The translations under genes were made by a program, and so were the position numbers. This document shows, piece by piece, positions 57,501 to 64,000 of a DNA stretch of 64,000 bases; positions within the stretch are counted from its first letter, which is position 1; the number at the start of each line of letters is the position of its first letter. The stretch is taken from assembly GCA_963682025.1 (NCBI GenBank), contig OY821518.1:10158090-10222089 (forward strand). Direction: 5' to 3'. Below the pieces are notes generated by a model. It was not told where the DNA came from and searched no databases. It saw nothing but the letters and a program-made list of their open reading frames with translations. The DNA comes from Cordilura impudica (taxonomy: Eukaryota; Arthropoda; Insecta; Diptera; Scathophagidae).

Positions 57501-60500
57501 GTATAACGAATCATTTTTCGATCCCTATCTGATTCGTTATATCGAAGTTTCATTACATATTCCAAGTTTAAAAAATTGTTTTACTAAATTCACAGAATTT
57601 TTAAATTTTTAAATATATGAACTTACCGGTGATGAATCCATTATTAATTTAACCACGTCAGCACCAAATTTCTCCTTGTACTGTTTGGCCAAACGTTCGG
57701 AGATCTCACTTAAAGATGTCAATTTAGGCTCTTTATAAACGTATTCCACAGCATGATCTTCCTCGAAATACATCTAAAGAAGAAGAAGAAGAAGAAGAAG
57801 AAAAACACAAAACAATTACTGATACTGATATAAGAAAGGTTAAGAAAATCACAGAAATTACCTGGCCATAGAAAACTACACGATAAAATCTGCCCAACAT
57901 ACGTTTGCCCGAACGATTAACTTCAATGATTTTCGCATAGGCCTTGGCTAAATGTTCGTAGGACTCTTGTAGGTCGTTATAGTTACGAATTTTCTCATAA
58001 ATAGGTAAAATAAGTTTGTACAGTTCTCCTAAACATTCATAACGTTCGGCGGAATCCAAAAAGACAGCACATTGTTTAAGTTGTTCCAGCAGCATTTGTT
58101 CCGTGTATTGAGAGTCTTGTGAACCAGCGTCGAGTTTTAGGCCCTGTTCGTCACGATTTATATTGCGTGATATTCTGGTAAAAGCCGAGGAACCCCAATT
58201 GATAGTACCACCACCTTTCAGACGTAGATATTCCGACATTAAGGCGGCTATATGAAGATGACAACAGGCAGCCTCGGATATATTACCATTTTGTTCATGA
58301 TTACGAGCCATTGTTACCAGCCAAGTATGCCGTAACTCCGGAGTGGAGGCATAGGAGTTTGCTAAAGAGTATTGTAACTCCAACAGCCGTTCTGGATCCA
58401 TATGATGGGCCTGCATTTGTGCAGTGGCCATTAGTACAGTTCTTACTCTTCGGGTAAGATCTTTCACTTCTACTGGAAATCCTGTTCCCTTCATGGCTTT
58501 ATCGCTATTCGCATAGCTATTAATAACGGATAAACTTTCTTGAAATCGAGCATTATTTAGGCCGATAACATTGCCTATCATTTGTGATACTGAGATAATA
58601 ACTTGTAAATGCACTCTTGTTAGTCCTTTACGGCCACTAAATTCAAAATTGCTACGCATTAGTAGATAGAGAACGGCACACGATTCATGTCTGATTTGTA
58701 CTAGACGACTATCACAGGCTTTCAAGAGTTCGTAAACCATTTGACCACACAATATGGCATTACCTTTAAACAAGGCTGGTGAAAAATTGTTTATAAAAGC
58801 TCTTAGAGCCGCAAAAACGTGTCTCGACAATGACTCGGATTGTCCCAATTGTAAAAACTTGAGATATACTCGAGCTAGTTTTGGCAAAATCAAACTGTCT
58901 ATAAGTTTAAGTCTGAATTGCACTGCGAAGAGACCCAAACAATCAAGAATAATCATACCAACCTCGGTAGCTAAATTCGATTCATATAAGGCCTGTTGAC
59001 TTCGAGCTGTTTCACATAATAAGTTTTCACGATTTTGTGCTAAATTAAGGGTACCTGTTTCGTGCAGATTTTGTTGATTTTCCAAAGTGGCCGGAGTAGT
59101 TCTAGCAGGCAAAGTACTGGCTTTAGCAGCTCTCAAAGCTTTAGCATCTCGAGATTCTTCATTTATACTAAGGTTTTTCTTACCGACATAACGAAATTGT
59201 ATAAGACACAATTCTAATATCGACATAAAGTTAATAGTCTCTGTTTCATTGCAATTTTGCCACCAACCAATCATTTGCTCTTGTGACAGATGTTTAATGA
59301 CAAAGAGAAAGCCCAAAAGCAGGTCTTTACTCTCAGCAGCCGAGAACTTATCACATCTTTGCATGACAGTTGTATGGGTTATACTTATCGAACGATTATG
59401 ACCATTTCTTAAGGCCACGTCAAAATTTTCTTGATGTGTACCATTGTTGGTATTGGCGCCTAACGTAGTATCTTGAGAATTTTGTGAATCTGATGCAAGT
59501 GAATTAAGAGAAGTATCCGAACAACCGTTGGTTATAGCAGAACCAGCTATAGCTGCCAAAAAGTTATTGTCTTTGCAATGCACGGAAGCTCTTACTGGAC
59601 TGGGATGATCTATATGTAAAGTAGCTCGATTTTTGCCTCTTGGTGTTGAATTGCTCGAATCCAAAGTTGAATCTTTACCAAATACATAACTACTGGAACA
59701 TGATAGTCTCTGGGTATAGGAAGCTGAATCAGCATAAACATGACCATTGGGAGTGCTAACCTCAGATAGATCATCTATTCGTTGTGAATTATCCATTACA
59801 ATACCCAGCCAGGGTACATACAGCAAAGCAATTCTCGATAATTGTCCACGATTCTGAAAACGATCATCCAACTCATGTTTAGCCAAAAGATTTTTCAAAA
59901 CCAGTAAAGCATGTTTTCGAACATGGCCAATTTCATTCAAACTACTTTTCAATTCCTGCAGCAATAAACCAGACAAGAAATGTTGCCGACAAAAGTCTTC
60001 GGTCAAATTAAAATGTTGCATCATTTCAGGTGGCCGATTTTTTGGATTTAAAACAAATGGCAAATTAAAGGGCACATAATGTTCATGTTGACATATTTCT
60101 TGTAGGAAATTAAATTTGAATTCTTGCAAAATTCGAGCATCTCCTGGACAGAATTGTTCCATATAGAAGCGTATAAGTTTAAAAACAAAACCACGATCCA
60201 TAAAAGTTAAAGCTTTTCGTACAAACTGGGACAAAGATTTGTTGAGATGTTGTGTCTCCACGGGTAGATCCTTATAACGGGAGATTAGATATGGTATCAA
60301 TACCTTTATAAGATTTTCCACTCTTTCGGGAAATTCTTTTGGAAACCTTTCGTTTCGTAACATTTTTATTCTTCCAGTATCCAATAGATGTTGTGCCATA
60401 CTTTTTACAATTAATTCAAAAAATATACCCGAATAGCGCATAAATTTATTAACTACCAAAAAGTCGGTATTATTTGGATGTAAAATTGTGGGCAAGTGTT

Positions 60501-60945
60501 TGCACAATTCACCATGCACAGTTCTAGAGATTTTTTGTGAATAGTAGGGAGCATGAAAAACATAAGTGACATAACTAGTTAAAAGTTCTTTTCTTCCAGC
60601 TTCCTCGGTTATCATGTGTATAATATTGATCAGCAAACGTATTATATTCAAACCCACCTCTTCGGATTGTGTGTGTACCAAGAGCGTAAACAGTTCATTC
60701 AATAAAGTGGGCAAATAATTTATCAGCGCAGTTATATCAATGGCATGGGCAGCTTTCAAAATCTTGCAGGTTTCAGTTTCTGCTGGCATTGCTGTTGTTT
60801 TACCACCCTCCAATAATCGTTCACAATGAACAAAGAAATTATGTAAATGTTGATCTGCTGTATGTACGGTAGAATCCATGCGTAATGCTACACCAAATAC
60901 TGGTCTTTGGTTATCGATCCATTGTATATCTGGTCCACAATTCTG
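44629..60945 (-). CDS. Ziz: Zizimin, DOCK-D Rho-family GEF (3' part)
   Basis: Five exons on the minus strand encode the C-terminal 1322 residues: 60945-57862, 57773-57627, 45511-45301, 45225-44937 and 44866-44629 (TAA). All junctions are GT-AG and the summed length is a multiple of three. DOCK proteins activate Rho GTPases at membranes through the DHR2 domain; DOCK-D members act on Cdc42 and Rac-type targets. It matches vertebrate DOCK9/10/11, not DOCK6-8: TAYIQ-type [37 protein letters not shown] and [19 protein letters not shown]. The valine in [10 protein letters not shown] corresponds to the nucleotide sensor of DHR2. The PH and DHR1 exons must lie beyond 61 kb. The symbol is by subfamily; Drosophila Zir is the DOCK-C relative. 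Confidence 0.93.
45755..45850 (+). repeat. Family B 5' fragment
   Basis: ACAAATAGGAGTGTTAAATT followed by CGGCTGTGCCCTCCACCC matches the 5' start seen at 7357. It fades by 45850. Confidence 0.5.
45935..46298 (-). mobile_element. Short non-autonomous Helitron (H3)
   Basis: Full-length copy on the minus strand: TC start at 46298-46297 after A (T46299 on plus), CTAG at 45938-45935 before T (A45934 on plus). The 3' hairpin is eroded (CCCTCGAAATTCGAGCGC). About 364 bp. Confidence 0.85.
46299..46615. other. Spacer, A-rich
   Basis: A-runs at 46461-46475 and 46547-46561. No frame. Confidence 0.4.
46616..47955. repeat. (AATTTTT)n heptamer satellite, ~1.3 kb
   Basis: About 190 units of the 7-mer AATTTTT, nearly perfect over long stretches. 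A degenerate island at about 47370-47480 has TTTTTCATTTCTCATTTC-like variants that resemble the family D arrays in reverse. Single-base slips (for example 47326, 47683, 47751) shift the phase. No family D ends flank it. Confidence 0.95.
47962..48400 (+). repeat. Mini-me-like repeat, family B copy
   Basis: Directly abuts the heptamer satellite. It shares the phrases listed for 2335-2757, has ACACAGACAGACGGACAGAC and ends CACTGAGGTGTGGAGGTATT. Confidence 0.65.
48651..50652 (+). CDS. Unrecognised nested gene, 622-aa repeat-containing basic protein
   Basis: Three exons, 48651-50281, 50350-50527 and 50593-50652, with 68- and 65-bp GT-AG introns (AACAA|GTTAGT..TCTAG|GTCC; AAAAA|GTAAGC..TGCAG|CGTC); total 1869 nt. 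Without splicing the frame would end at 50306. Residues about 98-250 hold five repeats of about 30 residues based on [17 protein letters not shown]. The C-terminal half is rich in Ser, Thr and Lys ([19 protein letters not shown]) and ends [12 protein letters not shown]. There is no signal peptide or membrane segment. I recognise no family. It lies antisense inside the large Ziz intron. An AATAAA follows at 50789. Codon order and splice phase make it a real gene; function unknown. Confidence 0.8.
48945..49400 (+). repeat. In-frame 5-copy coding repeat (~90 bp units)
   Basis: GAACAGCCTGAAAAAGGATT and neighbours recur five times within exon 1 of the nested gene, preserving frame, with unit length varying between about 84 and 96 bp. 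Units 2 and 4 are most alike. Confidence 0.9.
50789..50794 (+). terminator. Polyadenylation signal of the nested gene
   Basis: AATAAA, 137 bp past the stop codon of the nested gene; the first canonical signal downstream. Confidence 0.5.
51083..53640 (+). mobile_element. Family D element with a 2.3-kb heptamer array, copy 4
   Basis: Left end TTTTTGACGCGTAAACATCT, then CAGCGTAACATGTGAGTCGT. The array spans about 51200-53480. Right end: CAGAGTCCCTGGAGTTGATT, ATAGATGTTTACACATTCCC, TGCGATCGGACTCA. It is the longest of the family D copies here. Confidence 0.75.
51200..53480 (+). repeat. A-rich heptamer array in family D copy 4
   Basis: Degenerate AAAAATG/AAAAATA/AAAAATT/AAAAACG units. Higher-order repetition is visible: blocks containing AAAAACGAAAAAGAAAAATG and TTAAACCTAAAAAATTAAAA recur at roughly 0.5-0.6-kb spacing (for example 52490 and 53090). 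Confidence 0.85.
53650..53933 (-). pseudogene. Non-LTR reverse transcriptase C-terminal fragment
   Basis: On the minus strand [19 protein letters not shown], then [20 protein letters not shown] and a stop. The [15 protein letters not shown] block is typical of the extreme C-terminus of non-LTR reverse transcriptase proteins. It is wedged between two family D elements and is too short to place in a clade. Confidence 0.5.
53934..54308 (+). mobile_element. Family D element without array, copy 5
   Basis: 375 bp from TTGATGTGTAAACATCTTAC to GTGATCGGACTCAAATGA, with both subterminal repeats and the CAATACAATCA..TGATTGTATT inner inverted repeat, but no heptamer array. It shows that the array is a variable insert between fixed ends. 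Confidence 0.75.
54309..55610. other. Unassigned intronic sequence
   Basis: CACTAGGGTGGG at 55060 recalls the ends of the long-arm elements, but no second end is seen. Several 60-90 codon frames show no recognisable domain. Confidence 0.35.
55612..56130. repeat. Irregular tandem repeat (78-123 bp period, five units)
   Basis: AGTTTCAGATCGATCGGAT-type phrases place TTTCAG at 55679, 55757, 55865, 55973 and 56096. Each unit also carries CCGTGACTGTGCGTGACTAT-like strings and AAGTTAATCTTTTTTCACA. The GTGACTGTGCGTGA motif is itself internally repeated. Confidence 0.85.
56153..57445 (+). mobile_element. DD41D mariner-type transposon 2 (1293 bp)
   Basis: Ends AAGGGTCCGCCA (56153) and TGGCGGACCCTT (to 57445) are inverted and flanked by TA at 56151-56152 and 57446-57447. 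The repeat continues inward as TAAC and T-runs. It differs in terminal sequence from the 19324 element, so it is a separate subfamily. It is inserted in the Ziz intron just after the tandem repeat. Confidence 0.92.
56267..57342 (+). pseudogene. DD41D transposase split by a frameshift at an A10 run
   Basis: Frame 1 (56267 on) gives the DNA-binding half ([20 protein letters not shown], later [19 protein letters not shown]). At 56711-56720 a run of ten A residues shifts to the -1 frame, which carries [30 protein letters not shown] and [12 protein letters not shown] to the stop at 57342. The catalytic acids are at 56731, 57010 and 57136, with 41 residues between the last two. No other stop or shift is seen, so the defect is one base in a homopolymer. 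It may be a real mutation, a slippage site or a sequencing error. Confidence 0.9.
57627..60945 (-). CDS. Ziz: Ziz: 3.1-kb exon and next exon (arm-repeat region, DHR2 lobes A-B)
   Basis: The exon 60945-57862 (1028 codons) starts [17 protein letters not shown] and then [19 protein letters not shown], so the first ATG inside it is not a true start. It covers the helical region ([17 protein letters not shown]) and a Ser/Asn-rich linker around 59400-59750, and enters DHR2 at [20 protein letters not shown] and [17 protein letters not shown]. After an 88-bp intron, exon 57773-57627 gives [20 protein letters not shown]. The acceptor at 60945 reads TTTTAGCAG, so use of either AG would add or drop one Gln. 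The 57774-57861 intron has a GAA run (57776-57802), which is its pyrimidine tract on the minus strand. Confidence 0.93.
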
Positions 60946-61620
60946 CTAAAAGTATGATATTGTTTTGTAGATACCCGAACAAAAGTAGAGAGTGTATGCA
61001 AGTGTCAAGCAAATGTGTGAAGAATGTATGATGTAAGCGATATGACGACAATGAAGGGCAGGCACACAGGTACGTGGTGGCACATGAAGTGGCAGTATGA
61101 AGTGTCAGAAATGGAAATGTTGAAAATAATCGCGTTAGAGAAAATGTGTGTAAATAAAATGGGGAAAACAAAAATTAAAAATATAATTATAAAATAAAAC
61201 GGAAATGCACTCAGTTAATGCAAATTACAAATATTGTGTTAACAAGTATATAAATTTGCTATAATTAAGCTATAGATTTTACGTTCACATAAAAGTGGAA
61301 ATTCAGGAAATTATTGTTGTTCCAATTTTATTATACGAAACATTTTTTTCGATTTTTTCTACTTAGAAAAATGTTGCCCTTTTTTCTACAAAAAAAAAAG
61401 TATGAAAGGTTTATAAAAAAAAAACAATTGACATTTAAATTTTAATATGTTGTTTTATTTAAACACTCGTTAAATTTAACTGAAAATGTATATTAAAACA
61501 AAGGAATATACATTTAAAAATCGAACTACAGTTGAATCAAAAGTACATTTACTTTTAACAACAAAAAATAACTGAAAGAGTAGTAAGTAACAAATCTCTT
61601 TTTATTAACTGACAAAATTT
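60946..61620. other. Ziz intron start (5' side), nothing recognised
   Basis: Sequence upstream of the 3.1-kb exon; AT-rich apart from 61010-61100. No earlier Ziz exon found before the retrotransposon. Confidence 0.5.
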
Positions 61621-63655
61621 AAACGACAATAAACGATTTGTCGTCCAAGGCTCTAGAAGCGTCACTCATAGCCTCTCCTGAGCAAACGTCAACCTCAGGC
61701 TTTTCGCGGCGGATCCTGTTTCCACAGATGAGGCCCTGGCGTCCGAATACAAGGCGGTATAACCTTTCAACTACAACAGCTTTGTTGAAACGGTTTAGCA
61801 AAACGGGAGATAAGAGGCAAGTTTGGAGGCCCCTCTTCGTCTTACTCACACTCACCCTAAGGTAGCAGCCCCGCCAAAAAACTAGGCAACATTAGGTTAA
61901 TCCCCTATTGCGGCCGAACCTACATATGATTACAACACAAACAAACAGAATAAGAAACACAAAACAAACAGATATTTTGATGATGAACCCCGCATGCCCC
62001 CGGATAAGATTTGCTACATGGAATGTAAACACTTTGTGTCAAGTAGGAAAGTTAGCTCAACTGACGGTAGAATGCAAAAGACTAAACATATCTGTTATAG
62101 GTATTAGTGAAATGAGGTGGAACGGCAGCGGCGACTTCACAAGCTCTCAGGGTGACCGCATACAGTTCTCTGGCCGTAAAGAAGGAGAAGCACATACACA
62201 TGGGGTAGGAATCTTTACAAATCACAGATTACGAAACACCCTAATAAACTGGTCGGCAATTTCTTAACGAATTATAACAGCTCAGCTGAACAGCAGTATC
62301 GGTAAAATTACAATTGTTCAATGTTACGCGCCTACCGAAGTATACGACCTGGAAACTAAGGAAAAATTCTACGATCAACTAAACTGCGTTTTGCACAAAA
62401 TTGACAGGAACGATATCCTTATATTAATGGGTGACTTCAACGCACGCATCGGGCATCAAAACGAAAGCTTTGAACGAATTATGGGAAAAAACAGCCCTGG
62501 TGATAGAAACGAAAATGGCGTTCTGTTTCTGGAAACATGTGCGGCGCACGAACTTGCTATAGGTGACTCCTACTTTCCTCACAAACTACACTACAAAATG
62601 ACGTGGCAATCGAGAGACTCACGATATAATATTCAGAGCCAAATTGATCATTTCTGTATTACGAGAAGGTGGCTCAATATACTACAAGATGTCAGAGTAC
62701 TACCTATTGATAGGCGAGCTAAAACTAAAGCTTCGCAAGCACACACATCCCTCGGTATCGAATCAACCAAATCGACGAGCCTAAAATATCAACAAACTGA
62801 AAGCCGAAGACGTTAATAGAAGATTAGTCTCATGCATTGTTGAAAAACATCAAAGTATTCCACCAATCCCTCTACTAAGCTCCAACTTAGATGACGAATG
62901 GATGAAGATTAAGGCCATTCTCAGCGAATCCGCTAATGAAATTGTTGTTTTTTCCAGAAAGGAAAATAAAGAATGGCTGTCCATTGACTTTTGGAACGTT
63001 CTGGAAGAACGGCGAAAAACCAGAGAAATGATGTTATCAGAAAAAGACAAGCCAGAAACGATAAAAGAAACTATTTCAACACACTCGCTACAGAAGCTGA
63101 CAATGCTGCACATCAAGGTAACCTAAAAAAACGTTTTCAATGTGATTAGAAAACTTTCCAGTAATAAACCCAACACAAATATACCTATAAAAGATAAAAA
63201 CGGAAATATGCTAACTTCTATTGATGAGCAACTTATAAGATGGAAGGAATATTTTGAGGAAACCCTAAACCATCCCTGCAATGCAGACAACTCCTCTCAA
63301 AGTGATGAAGCAACCGATACTAGAACCCAACCCCCATTAACAGCAATCTGCATAGATCCTCCCACTCTCCACGAAATTTCAAAAGCCATTACACAGCTAA
63401 AAAACGGAAGAGCTGCCGGCATTGACAACCTACCCGCCGAATTCTACAAATCTGCGCCTACTACCATCGCTGAAATACTACTGCCTCTATTCAAGAAAAT
63501 ATGGATGACTAATGCTATCCCCCAGGAATGGAAAGAAAGTCTTATAATAAAAATACCTAAAAAATATCTAAAATCATGCAGTAACACCCTCTGTATGTAA
63601 GATATTTAACAAGGTAATACTTAACCGTATGCTCGAACCTTTAGAGCTGTACGCA
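61620..63655 (+). mobile_element. RTE-like non-LTR retrotransposon, 3'-truncated and decayed
   Basis: A GC-richer leader (61620-61905) precedes an apurinic-type endonuclease domain and the start of a reverse transcriptase. It stops near 63655 just after the KIFNKVILNRMLEPLE region; palm, thumb and 3' end are absent. 3' loss is unusual for non-LTR elements, whose insertions normally lose the 5' end, so a later deletion is likely. Confidence 0.75.
61908..63600 (+). pseudogene. Endonuclease/reverse transcriptase polyprotein relic (RTE-like)
   Basis: Frame 1 (61908-62816) reads RIRFATWNVNTLCQVGKLAQ, then VIGISEMRWNGSGD, a premature TAA at 62265, then ITIVQCYAPTE, LILMGDFNARIGH and SQIDHFCITRRW: endonuclease motifs in order (Asn, Glu, Asp-x-Asn, His). 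The usual C-terminal SDH block is scrambled before 62816. The next frame (about 62820-63600) carries the linker and reverse transcriptase start (QLKNGRAAGIDNLPAEFYKS, IPQEWKESLIIKIPKK), with a stop at 63124 in between. The wording resembles proteins annotated as endonuclease-reverse transcriptase or craniofacial development protein 2-like, which derive from RTE elements. Confidence 0.75.
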
Positions 63656-63788
63656 GCTTGTTAAGGAATCTTAACAGAAAATTTTCATATATTTCTTAAA
63701 GAAAAAAAGCACAAAAGTACCTTTCAGTGCAACGCTAGAAATCAGCTGTTTTCTGTCAATTATTAAGAATTGTGAAATTGAAAACAAA

Positions 63789-64000
63789 TCAATTCTTCGG
63801 TTCTAAACGCTTTTTAAGCTCAGTATCAAAATTACCCATCCGCTTCTTGTTTTTTTTTTTTTGCCGAATTTTGTTCGTTTTTTCCCAGGCTTGCAACTGA
63901 AAAATAACTTTTATTTTTTTTAGCATATTACATTTTGTTTATGCTTACCTCTCCTGTCAAAATTCCTTTCAGAAAGAACGAAAAATTTGATATTCCTGCT
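63789..64000 (-). CDS. 3' end of an unidentified gene (two exons)
   Basis: On the minus strand, an open frame from the window edge (AGISNFSFFLKGILTGE) reaches a donor at 63949|63948 (GGAGAG|GTAAGC). A 52-bp intron with acceptor TTTTTCAG ends at 63897. Exon 63896-63789 continues in phase 0 as LQAWEKTNKIRQKKKNKKRM, then GNFDTELKKRLEPKN and TGA. The phase match across a well-formed short intron, and a Lys-rich tail typical of nuclear or ribosome-associated proteins, support a gene. The family is not recognised. Ziz exons should lie further upstream on this strand, so this gene may itself be inside a Ziz intron. Confidence 0.45.

Larger units (their letters stand above)
45512..57626 (-). other. 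12.1-kb Ziz intron hosting another gene and transposons
   Basis: Bounded by CACCG|GTAAGT on the minus strand at 57626 and AAACAG|GTGGCG at 45512; both reading phases are 0. It holds, from low to high coordinate, a family B fragment (45755-45850), Helitron H3, the AATTTTT satellite, a family B copy, an antisense gene, two family D elements, a retrotransposon fragment, a tandem repeat and a DD41D transposon. The other three Ziz introns seen are 70-88 bp. Confidence 0.9.

Noticed and set aside
60877..60879. ATG at 60879 as the Ziz start
   Set aside because: Conserved DOCK-D sequence continues 21 codons upstream to a splice acceptor, so this Met is internal.

Overview
This is nuclear DNA of a higher fly (Diptera Brachycera; a calyptrate or blowfly-like genome fits best, but that is inference). 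The support is a spliced DOCK-D (Zizimin) gene and a spliced secreted C-type lectin with short GT-AG introns, very AT-rich spacers, and fly-type transposons: DD41D mariner relatives, mini-me/DINE-1-like elements carrying GGAC tetranucleotide runs, Helitrons, pogo, and RTE- and I-like retrotransposons. Well under a tenth of the window is host coding sequence.

Layout. 1-2.8 kb: decayed pogo/Tigger transposase, a small element with 21-bp terminal inverted repeats, and a mini-me-like repeat. 4-7.1 kb: a DINE/Helentron-like element ('family D') with an internal A-rich heptamer array, itself invaded by two 'family A' elements and a 355-bp palindrome. 8.2-10 kb: family A, a short Helitron, and a foldback inside a mini-me-like repeat. 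10-12.7 and 14.1-18.8 kb: two related elements with ~1-kb inverted arms; the second carries a decayed DDE-like ORF and four identical 15-mers. 19.3-20.6 kb: an intact DD41D mariner-type transposon. 21.7-29 kb: interrupted Helitron, family D, I-like retrotransposon remnant, family A. 30.3-31.2 kb: C-type lectin gene. 31.8-38.8 kb: a ~0.93-kb repeat present twice, a Helitron interrupted by another element, a tRNA-like half, a 148-bp tandem repeat and a Helitron. 41.3-43.8 kb: more family A and D and low-complexity DNA.

44.6-60.9 kb: the 3' part of Ziz (DOCK-D Rho-GEF) on the minus strand, as five exons encoding 1322 residues to the stop codon. Its 12.1-kb intron holds an unrecognised three-exon gene on the opposite strand (622 aa, with five ~30-residue repeats), a 1.3-kb AATTTTT heptamer satellite, two family D elements, a second DD41D transposon with a frameshift at an A10 run, and a tandem repeat. 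61.6-63.7 kb: RTE-like retrotransposon pseudogene. 63.8-64 kb: the last two exons of an unidentified minus-strand gene.

The host genes show no joint pathway. The main interest is the repeat biology: recurring heptamer-array elements with and without the array, A/T-flanked Helitrons, a hairpin with compensatory base changes in two repeats, and nested insertions that give a relative chronology. Coordinates of repeat edges are by eye.
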